The notes beneath the pieces are model-generated. The model was not told where the DNA came from. It saw only the letters and a program-made list of their open reading frames with translations, and ran no database searches. A stretch of DNA of 48,229 nt from the NCBI GenBank assembly GCA_001798605.1, contig MGST01000133.1, positions 1 through 48,229 on the forward strand, given 5' to 3'. Numbering within the stretch: the first letter of the stretch is position 1; each line of letters opens with the position of its first letter. The DNA comes from Deltaproteobacteria bacterium RIFOXYA12_FULL_58_15. GTDB taxonomy: Bacteria > Myxococcota > XYA12-FULL-58-9. The translations under genes and the position numbers were made by a program. Shown in pieces: positions 34,976 to 42,282 of this stretch.

Positions 34976-36622
34976 TCAATCGTTTGCGTAGATGACTGTG
35001 ATCCAAAGTTGTCCCGAGGCCCGTGAGCTGTCTCTGAAGACGCCCACACCAATACGGGAGTACCGTTCGCGCAGATGCGGGGACTCGATGACGGCGTCGA
35101 CGGAGTTAGCGAGATACACATCGGCCGCAGCCTCAGAGACGTCGACTTCGTCGAGAACCGTATCGGCGAGACCACCGCGCACTGGGCTCGTGGAATCAAC
35201 AACTCCGGAGGCGGCAATCTCACGGCTGTGCCTCAGAGCCAGCTCGTCCAGCACGTGGTGCTGGCGCAGGGGTTCTAGTCGCAACGCAGCCCGCCGCCCA
35301 TTGATGGAATCCATCGCAGATTGGCGCAACCTCTCGCTCCCGCCGCCATCCGGAGGACGGGCGAGCACGACGACGACATAGAGCTCGGTGCGGCTGCTAC
35401 GGCGACCCACGGCGACACCGACGCCGAGGGAGGTCACATCGGGATCGAGAAGATTGCCGCGATGGGCGGGGCTTTCGTTCCACTGCTGAAAAGCGGCTTC
35501 CGCAGACTCGGCGATAGCAATATTCTCGACAGCGCGAACGAACGGAACGGCACGGGCGTGCAGCCGATCGGTGAGGTCACCGGTGGTGGATGACACGTGC
35601 GCGAAGAAGTCATGATCGACCATGTCGTGGGCATGGGAGCGAGCCACATCCCCCAAGTGACTGCTTTGGGCCAACAAGCCTAAGCCTTGTGCCTGGCGAC
35701 TTCCAAGAATCAATGCCACGAGAGCGGTCTCGGCGTCCTCGGTAGATTCTGCCAACGGAGCGGTCTCCACATCATCAATATTGTCCACCGATGGAGGATT
35801 CGCCGGATTGTCCACCGATGGAGGTCTCGCCGGTTGGACCGTATGTGGATTCCGTTCCACACCGACGGGAAGTATGGCCGCGATTTGGGGACCCACACCT
35901 CTGTCAACGAGCACTTCGATGCGTATGATCCCTGGCGTCGAGCCGGTCTCAAGCGAATGTACGAAGCGGTGCCCCGATAGGGTGAGATCACTTCGCTCGA
36001 TGGTACCGTCGGGGCGCTCGACTACCAATCTTGCCTTTTCATCATCGGCACCAGCCTCAGTTCGGATAGTCCCCGAGAGGCGCAGTTTTTGCTGACGACG
36101 GGTTCGCGATGGCAGCGGTGTGAGATCCACCAGTCGGCGAGACAACAAGAGCAACACCGTGGTGTGCGTATCAGTTTGGGTTGAGGCGAGCCCGACACGA
36201 TTGGTCTCCACGTGACCGAGCTCGTTGTCCAGCTTCTCTAGGACTTGCGCCGTGAGGTTTGCGTCATTGGGCACACGCAATGCGACAGCGGCAAGCTGAC
36301 CATCGGTCCATCCCAAACGGCGGGCTGCTGCATACGCGTGGCTCAGGGGAAACTTTTCCCCAGGTTGCGAGGGGACCGACGGTAGCAGAGAACGGGCGAC
36401 CCGTCCGAGCCGAGCGTCGCCGCGCAGCCTTTGACCGCGTGCCTTCGCGTGAGCGCGTATGGCGCGAAGCAGCTGTTGCTCTGCAAAGGAAAGCTTGTGC
36501 GGTCGAACCCACCGCTCGTAGCTTCTTGGCGGCTGTAGGTTGCCGTTATTTGCAGCCAAGAGAGGGGGTACGCCGGCGAATGTTGTAAGCCATGCTCCCA
36601 GGAGGAGGGTTGCCCGGACCAT
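34976..36622 (-). CDS. secreted CAP (SCP/PR1) domain protein with three CAP-like modules
   Basis: A 548-residue exported protein with a signal peptide (ends LLAANN). The clearest CAP domain (about 305-430) has SSHLGDVARSHAHDMVDHDFF, NIAIAESAEAAFQQWNESPAHRGNLLDPDVTS-type text and GVGVA. Degenerate CAP-like halves seem to flank it: residues 45-165 (LLRAIRAHAKARGQ, ending NRVGLAST) and 435-548 (HHVLDELALRHSREIAASG, ending SRIGVGVF). A PPSVDNPANPPSVDN linker precedes the central module. The start ATG overlaps the M16 partner stop by one base. CAP proteins act outside the cytoplasm in many roles; none is shown here. Confidence 0.85.
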   Translation of the reverse strand: MVRATLLLGAWLTTFAGVPPLLAANNGNLQPPRSYERWVRPHKLSFAEQQLLRAIRAHAKARGQRLRGDARLGRVARSLLPSVPSQPGEKFPLSHAYAAARRLGWTDGQLAAVALRVPNDANLTAQVLEKLDNELGHVETNRVGLASTQTDTHTTVLLLLSRRLVDLTPLPSRTRRQQKLRLSGTIRTEAGADDEKARLVVERPDGTIERSDLTLSGHRFVHSLETGSTPGIIRIEVLVDRGVGPQIAAILPVGVERNPHTVQPARPPSVDNPANPPSVDNIDDVETAPLAESTEDAETALVALILGSRQAQGLGLLAQSSHLGDVARSHAHDMVDHDFFAHVSSTTGDLTDRLHARAVPFVRAVENIAIAESAEAAFQQWNESPAHRGNLLDPDVTSLGVGVAVGRRSSRTELYVVVVLARPPDGGGSERLRQSAMDSINGRRAALRLEPLRQHHVLDELALRHSREIAASGVVDSTSPVRGGLADTVLDEVDVSEAAADVYLANSVDAVIESPHLRERYSRIGVGVFRDSSRASGQLWITVIYAND

Positions 36623-38097
36623 TAGTTGTCCAATGGACTACCGTTCGCATCGAGCTCGACGATGGTGCCACGCTCGAGATTCTTCAGCCCCTCCACCACT
36701 TTCGATTTGTCGCCAACCACGACCACAGAAAGGGTCTGCGGTTGCAGGTGCTCTTGGGCTACGCGACGAATGTCTGCGATGTTGACCGCGGCAATCTTCT
36801 CGGGGACCTGTTGGTAATAGTCGAGGGGGAGGTCGTGGGCATAAATGTTGGCCACCATGGCGGCAATGGTCTGCACTGTTTGGAAGTAACCAGGCAAGGA
36901 CAACGTGTACTTGTGCTTGGCGTCTTCTAGCTCATCGGCAGAAACATCGGCTTCGCGGATGGCGGCAATCTCCTTGAGGATCTCTGCGACCGCGGCGCTG
37001 GTGGCGGTGGTTTCAACGCCGGTGACCACTGCGAAAGTCCCTGCTCCGCGAAGGAGCTGCAGGCTGGAATAGGCACCGTAGGTGTAACCTTTGTCCTCGC
37101 GCAGGTTCATGTTGATGCGACTGGTGAACTCGCCACCCAAAATGGCGTTACACAAGAGCAGCGCAAAGTAGTCAGGGTGGGCGCGGGAGATTCCGAGCTG
37201 ACCCACGGCCAATTGGGACTGCGGGGCATCTGCTTTGTGAACCAAGGTGACTTGAGCTGGCTGTGTGATCGGCGATGGCGGTGGCGATGTGCCGGCACCG
37301 GGTGTGGACCACGCACCGAGGGCGTGTTTTGTGGCTCGGCTGGCAGCCTCCGTGTCGATGTCACCGACGAATATGATGGCGGTATTTCCAGGCACGATGT
37401 TCCGTCTGTAGAACCCGACAACGTCTTTGCGGCTCATAGCCTGAACCGCCGCATGGTTGCCTAGGGATGTGTGCCCGTAAGGGTGGTCGCCGAATACGGC
37501 CTTGGCGAAAATGTTGCCAGCCACGGTGCGGGGATCGTCGAGCATGCGAGTCAGGGTGGCGAGTTGTTTGCGTCGCACACGCTCTAGCTCCGCAGCAGGA
37601 AATGTTGGGTTCTGCAGAAGGTCGGCGATCACATCGAGGGCCGCCGGCAGGTTGCCTGTGAGAGTCGTCAACGACAGCTCCAGCGTGTCTTGATCGGCGC
37701 TGACATGCAGGCCCGTGCCCAGGGTCTCGATCTCATCGTTGATCTGGTCAGCCGTGCGGCTCTTCGTTCCAGAGCGCAGCATTTCTCCAACCATCGAGGC
37801 AAGTCCTGCGCGATCCTTGGGGTCGGAGGCTGAACCTGCGCGAATCAGGACAGTGAGGCTTACCAACGGCAACTTGTTCTTGTTGACCCAAAGGACTGTA
37901 AGACCGTTGTTGAGAATCTCACGCGTCGGTACCGGTGCCTGCAATTGTGGTTCAGGTCCCGCAGTCGGTTGCGTGGCCCGCCAATCACCGCCGTCGACGT
38001 CGGCAGTGGTGGCCCCAGGTCTCGCGGTGTTCGGCGTGGTGCTGCAGGTGATCGAAGCCAAAAGGAACAGGGAAAGAGCAATACTTGTGCGTGTCAT
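36622..38097 (-). CDS. M16 family peptidase-like protein, inactive partner
   Basis: A 491-residue exported protein (signal ends ASITC; possible lipoprotein). It has the M16 fold with both halves and the distal substrate-binding text KGYTYGAYSSL. The zinc motif HxxEH is lost: at 101-105 the sequence is Ser-Met-Val-Gly-Glu, so it cannot bind the catalytic zinc. It overlaps the catalytic M16 gene by ATGA (4 bases) and probably forms the non-catalytic half of a heterodimer, like mitochondrial processing peptidase alpha. Confidence 0.9.
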   Translation of the reverse strand: MTRTSIALSLFLLASITCSTTPNTARPGATTADVDGGDWRATQPTAGPEPQLQAPVPTREILNNGLTVLWVNKNKLPLVSLTVLIRAGSASDPKDRAGLASMVGEMLRSGTKSRTADQINDEIETLGTGLHVSADQDTLELSLTTLTGNLPAALDVIADLLQNPTFPAAELERVRRKQLATLTRMLDDPRTVAGNIFAKAVFGDHPYGHTSLGNHAAVQAMSRKDVVGFYRRNIVPGNTAIIFVGDIDTEAASRATKHALGAWSTPGAGTSPPPSPITQPAQVTLVHKADAPQSQLAVGQLGISRAHPDYFALLLCNAILGGEFTSRINMNLREDKGYTYGAYSSLQLLRGAGTFAVVTGVETTATSAAVAEILKEIAAIREADVSADELEDAKHKYTLSLPGYFQTVQTIAAMVANIYAHDLPLDYYQQVPEKIAAVNIADIRRVAQEHLQPQTLSVVVVGDKSKVVEGLKNLERGTIVELDANGSPLDN

Positions 38098-39428
38098 TTT
38101 TTTGGCACCGTGACAACGACCGCCCGATTCTTGTTGTCGAGCAGTGATTTGGCGAGGTTTGCTACGGCCATGGGAGTGACCTCTTCGTAGCGTGCGAGAT
38201 CGGCGGCGAGGTGACCCGGAGCGCCGGTATATTGGTTGTAGCGATTGAGAAGATCTGCTCGCCCGCCAAACCCACCAGCGAGCTGCAGTTGCGAAATGGT
38301 GAGGGTCAGCAGCTGATTCTTTGCGCGCTGCACCTCCTTGTCGCTCGGGGGAGACTGGCGGATTTCATCAATCACCTTCTGGATTTCCGCTTCGAGGCGG
38401 CCTAGGTCGACCCCAGGACGTCCGAGCACAGTCACGTGAAACTCGGAGTTCACCGCCATGGAGTTTTGGCTGGCCTCCACGCTCTGGGCTATCTCGAGAT
38501 CGTAAACGAGGCGACGATGGAGACGACTCGAGTTGCCAGCGCCGAGAATGAAGGCCAACACATCACACTCCGCATCGCCCGGAGCATAGGCTGGCGCCGA
38601 AAACCAACCCATGTCGATCCGCGGCAATGCCACCGGCTCCTCCACCGTGGAGCGACGCTCCTCGGCAATGGGGGGGGTCTCGATGGTGCGCTTCGTCGGG
38701 GCGTCGCGTCGGGGTAGGGTGCCAAAATATCGTTCGATGAGGGCTTTCGCTCTTTCGACTTCGAAGTCCCCAACCAAGGTCAAGGTGGCGTTTGCTGGCG
38801 CGTAGTAGCGCAAGTAGAACTCTTGGACGTCGTGCAAAGTGGCGGCCTCGAGGTCAGCCATCGAGCCGATGACATCGCCGTAGTAAGGGTGGTCGCTCGG
38901 ATAGAGGGTGTGCACCATCTTCTCATCGCTGGGACCATAGGGGCGGTTCTCGCGAGATTGGCGGCGCTCGTTCTTGACCACATCCCGCTGGTTGTCGAGC
39001 TTCTCCTGGGTGAGGGTATCGAACAGAAACCCCATGCGATCCGCTTCGATCCACAGGGTCAGCTCGAGTTGATTCGCTGGCATCGTCGCAAAGTAATTGG
39101 TGCGGTCGTTGGAGGTTGTACCGTTGATTTCACTGGCTCCGGCCGCCGAGAGAATGGCGACGTGTTGATCGTCGCCAACATGTTTGGATCCCTGGAACAT
39201 CAGGTGTTCGAACAGGTGGGCAAAACCGGTACGTCCAGGTGCCTCATTGATGGGGCCGGCGTGGTACCAGATGTTCACCGCGACAATCGGCAGGTCGTGA
39301 TCGGGGCTGAGGATAACCTCGAGCCCGTTCGATTCGAGGACGTACTTTTCAAACGGCAGTGACACATTTTCGGCGGACAGAGCCGCCGAAGCCACAATCC
39401 AAGTGACACATATACAAGGTGCGAGCAT
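38094..39428 (-). CDS. M16 family zinc peptidase, catalytic partner
   Basis: A 444-residue exported protease (signal about 1-19). The inverted zinc motif HLFEH is present with His71, Glu74 and His75; the third ligand is probably Glu154 (KNERR). It starts the protease/CAP operon with overlapping codons to the inactive M16 gene and lies 31 bases downstream of tRNA-Leu with no visible terminator between them. Confidence 0.93.
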   Translation of the reverse strand: MLAPCICVTWIVASAALSAENVSLPFEKYVLESNGLEVILSPDHDLPIVAVNIWYHAGPINEAPGRTGFAHLFEHLMFQGSKHVGDDQHVAILSAAGASEINGTTSNDRTNYFATMPANQLELTLWIEADRMGFLFDTLTQEKLDNQRDVVKNERRQSRENRPYGPSDEKMVHTLYPSDHPYYGDVIGSMADLEAATLHDVQEFYLRYYAPANATLTLVGDFEVERAKALIERYFGTLPRRDAPTKRTIETPPIAEERRSTVEEPVALPRIDMGWFSAPAYAPGDAECDVLAFILGAGNSSRLHRRLVYDLEIAQSVEASQNSMAVNSEFHVTVLGRPGVDLGRLEAEIQKVIDEIRQSPPSDKEVQRAKNQLLTLTISQLQLAGGFGGRADLLNRYNQYTGAPGHLAADLARYEEVTPMAVANLAKSLLDNKNRAVVVTVPKK

Positions 39429-39459
39429 GGTATTGTTCCGCGTTATTCTGGAAGCGATG

Positions 39460-39546
39460 TGGTGCCCGGGAATGGACTCGAACCATCACGGAGTTGCCCC
39501 CACTAGGACCTGAACCTAGCGCGTCTGCCAATTCCGCCACCCGGGC
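39460..39546 (-). tRNA. tRNA-Leu (anticodon CAG)
   Basis: An 87-base cloverleaf on minus with the acceptor GCCCGGG pairing with CCCGGGC, followed by discriminator A and an encoded CCA (39460-39462). The D-arm has TGGCGGAATTGGCAGACGC, the anticodon stem CTAGG/CCTAG encloses TTCAGGT (anticodon CAG at 39510-39512), there is a long variable arm, and the T-arm is GGTTCGAGTCC. The long variable arm confirms a class II leucine tRNA. Confidence 0.98.
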
Positions 39547-39639
39547 GCGAGCCGGCTTTATAGCGGTTCTGCCCCCACCAGGTCAACGATTCTTCCGCTT
39601 TGGCCGCTTTGGTCACGATCGTTCACGTCGAGTCCGGGT

Positions 39640-39667
39640 TTGACACTTCAAAAATCGTGTCTATCTT
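39640..39667 (+). promoter_or_regulatory. sigma70-type promoter of the CBS gene
   Basis: TTGACA (39640-39645), a 16-base spacer and TATCTT (39662-39667), about 40 bases upstream of the CBS start at 39707. Both boxes are close to consensus. Confidence 0.65.
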
Positions 39668-39706
39668 TTCAGTAATTGAGAAAGACAGCTCATGGAGGGA
39701 TTCGAC

Positions 39707-40150
39707 ATGCACGCTAAACTGCGAGCCATCCTCGAAGAAAAAGGTTATCAAGTCCACAGCGTCGCACCCACGGCTACCGTTGTTGAGGCCGTAGACCTCA
39801 TGAACAATGCGGGCGTGGGAGCCTTGCTCGTCAAAGACGGTGAGGCCGTTGTGGGAATCGTCTCGGAGAGAGACATCTTGCGTCGTGTTATTGGTGCCAG
39901 ACGTGACCCGCAGACCGTTCTGATCTCCGATGTCATGACTCGCGAAGTGGCTACAGTGAAGCCTGACCTGGATCTCGAAGAGGCCATGGGAGTGGTCACC
40001 GAGAGACGAGTGCGCCATTTGCCCGTGATGGTTGACGGCAAGGTTGTTGGCATGGTGTCGAGTGGGGACCTTACTCGTTGGGCTGTCCACGACCGCGAGT
40101 TCCACATTCAGCAGTTGGTTGCTTATATAACCGGCAATTATCCGACCTGA
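39707..40150 (+). CDS. CBS domain pair protein
   Basis: A 147-residue stand-alone CBS pair from ATG 39707, which has GGAGGG seven bases upstream; an ATG at 39692 is less well placed. Each repeat is typical: TVVEAVDLMNNAGVGALLV, IVSERDILRRVI, and SDVMTREVATVKPDLDLEEAM, RHLPVMVDGKVVGMVSSGDL. Such proteins sense adenine nucleotides or similar ligands and modulate partners. A good promoter precedes it. Confidence 0.93.
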   Translation: MHAKLRAILEEKGYQVHSVAPTATVVEAVDLMNNAGVGALLVKDGEAVVGIVSERDILRRVIGARRDPQTVLISDVMTREVATVKPDLDLEEAMGVVTERRVRHLPVMVDGKVVGMVSSGDLTRWAVHDREFHIQQLVAYITGNYPT

Positions 40151-40419
40151 CATGGAACAGAATCAGCAATGACGCGCTGCGGCGACAGAGCAACCTGAGA
40201 CGAGTTGATTGGCTAATGCCTGTCTGCAAGAGACTGCGAGATTGGTTCCGACCTTCATTTTCAATTGTTTTGCTCGGATCGAATCGATTCTCCCACGAGT
40301 GTGTCTGTGATAACGTCGTGGCGCGAGGACGCGCTTTCGTTGTCCGGACTGTTGCGAAGCTGGTTGGCCCTCGATATGTCTGACGCACAACGAGGGCGAA
40401 TTCCCGGTGGGAGACCGTT

Positions 40420-40737
40420 ATGTTTGTGGAAGGCGAAGTCGAAATCAAGATCAAAGACCGCTCGACGGCAGTGCTCGATGAGCATGGACTCAAGTTGTGG
40501 GTGCAGCGCTCGTTCAAGGATATGTGCTGCTATCGCATCTCTGAGTTCCACAAAGAGAGCGAAAAGTTGGTGCGGGCCGTGGTGGCATTGAAAATTGAGG
40601 TGCTGCCTAACAATGAGCGCGAGATCATTGAGAATCACCCCAAGGATGTTGGTTTGTTGCGGGGTTTTCTCGAGAAGATGTTCGTGGGCAAAGGGACCTG
40701 TCGCGCCGTTGGCGATCCTAAGCTACGTCCAAACTGA
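40420..40737 (+). CDS. conserved hypothetical small protein
   Basis: A 105-residue protein from ATG 40420 with GGGAG six bases upstream. It is basic and probably soluble (EIKIKDRSTAVLDEHGLKLW, VALKIEVLPNNEREIIENHP). Two adjacent cysteines sit near position 36. No family is recognised. It lies between the CBS and cyclic-nucleotide-binding genes on the same strand. Confidence 0.65.
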   Translation: MFVEGEVEIKIKDRSTAVLDEHGLKLWVQRSFKDMCCYRISEFHKESEKLVRAVVALKIEVLPNNEREIIENHPKDVGLLRGFLEKMFVGKGTCRAVGDPKLRPN

Positions 40738-40882
40738 CGAGCAGGGGCACTGTTAGCCCGTGGAAAAGATTTCCCGGATGCTCCGTCGTCGGCCACCACA
40801 GGGGAGGTTTCGCAAACAGCTTCTTCGGCTGGTCGACACCATCTGTGCCTGCAAAGCTGCGCGGCAAAACCAGGAGTGACCC

Positions 40883-42205
40883 ATGGCAGAAAATGCGCTG
40901 TCAACCTTCCAACGAGCAGAAGATCTACTCCGCGGCGGCAAGTACATTGAGGCATTGCAGAGCTATATGCAATGCGTGCGGGCGGTTCCTGAGTTTTGGC
41001 GGGCCCGTTTTCGCATTGCAGATACGCTTCTCAACGTAAAGGCTCACCACGGTGCCTTGGAGATCTACAAGGCGCTCGCGTGGCACGCCATCAAAGCCGG
41101 TTTTCCCTTGCAGGGCTTGGTGGCATTGAAGATGGCAGCGGCGATGGATCCAAGTCTCGCTGACGTCATTGAGGTTATGGCGGAGCTCTACTCGAAGGAC
41201 TCAGACCGAGTGATCGGGGTAGACCGGATCCGCCGTAGAGTCGCCAAGCACACCGATCCCGTGGCACCTTGGCCAGGACAGTCGGGCCAAGAGCTTGTCG
41301 CGATCGCCGTCAAAGAGGCAGCAGATACCGAGACGATGGGAAGCTACCCGCAGAAGCTTCCGGCGATCCCTCTGTTCAGTTTTCTCGATGAGGACGCGTT
41401 TGTCTCAGTGCTCGAAGGATTGCAGCTCAAGCGGTTTGTCGCTGGGCAGAAGATCATCGAGGAGGGACGACCTGGGGATTCATTTTTCATCCTTGCGGAA
41501 GGAAACGTCGAGGTCACTCGCGACGTCAAGGGCCGCCCGATTCCTCTGGCCAGGTTGCATGACGGTGCCGTGTTCGGCGAGATGGCATTGATATCTCAGG
41601 CACCGCGAACAGCGACGGTTACGGCTATGGAGGATTGCGACCTCCTCGAGCTCTCCCGCGAATCTTTGGTGCACCAGGCAGACAAGTTGGCTTCCGTGAC
41701 CCAGGCGCTCAAGATCTTCACTCACGATCGCTTCCTGGCCAACCTCACCGCCACAAGCCCCATCTTCAAACCGTTTCCGCGCACCATTCGGACTGAGATC
41801 ATCAAGCGCTTCAAAGATTTCCCCGCAGAGGCTGGTGAAGAGATCATCGCCGAGGGGGAAGCGGGGGAAGGCCTGTTCTTGATCCTCAAGGGGGCGATCG
41901 AAGTCAGTAAGCTAGACGGCCGCAAAAAGGTGTCGTTGGCTCAACTCAAAGAAGGGGACGTTTTTGGGGAGATAGCACTCATTGCCGATTCGCCGACCAC
42001 AGCGACGTGCACCGCGATCACTGAGGCAGAGCTCTTGTTTTTGCCCAAGCGAGATTTCAACAGCCTCATGGCGAGGCATCCAGAGCTCAAGAACGAGTTG
42101 TCCAAGCTCACCGCCGATCGCATCAAGAAGACCAAGGAGATGCTCGCGCCGGAAGAATCAGAGGATTACGTCCTCATTGAAGATGACGATCTGATTATGT
42201 TGTAG
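40883..42205 (+). CDS. double cyclic-nucleotide-binding domain protein with TPR-like N-terminus
   Basis: A 440-residue cytoplasmic protein. Residues 5-125 are helical and TPR-like (LRGGKYIEALQSYMQCV, HHGALEIYKALA). The first cNMP domain (about 160-280) has the phosphate-binding cassette FGEMALISQAPRTATV with Arg242. The second (about 285-405) has FGEIALIADSPTTATC: the Arg is Thr372, so it may not bind cyclic nucleotide. The C-terminus is acidic (EDYVLIEDDDLIML). The ATG has AGGAG six bases upstream. No catalytic or DNA-binding domain is present; it is probably an adaptor. Confidence 0.93.
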   Translation: MAENALSTFQRAEDLLRGGKYIEALQSYMQCVRAVPEFWRARFRIADTLLNVKAHHGALEIYKALAWHAIKAGFPLQGLVALKMAAAMDPSLADVIEVMAELYSKDSDRVIGVDRIRRRVAKHTDPVAPWPGQSGQELVAIAVKEAADTETMGSYPQKLPAIPLFSFLDEDAFVSVLEGLQLKRFVAGQKIIEEGRPGDSFFILAEGNVEVTRDVKGRPIPLARLHDGAVFGEMALISQAPRTATVTAMEDCDLLELSRESLVHQADKLASVTQALKIFTHDRFLANLTATSPIFKPFPRTIRTEIIKRFKDFPAEAGEEIIAEGEAGEGLFLILKGAIEVSKLDGRKKVSLAQLKEGDVFGEIALIADSPTTATCTAITEAELLFLPKRDFNSLMARHPELKNELSKLTADRIKKTKEMLAPEESEDYVLIEDDDLIML

Positions 42206-42282
42206 CGGACAGGTCAATGAGGAACCAGACATTGCGGGACTGTCGGATGCAGCCCAAGGGATAGCGGCGGCGGCTGAACAGG

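Noticed and set aside
40078-40517. Open frames on both strands between the CBS gene and the 105-residue gene
   Set aside because: No ribosome site or recognisable sequence; the 269-base gap looks non-coding.
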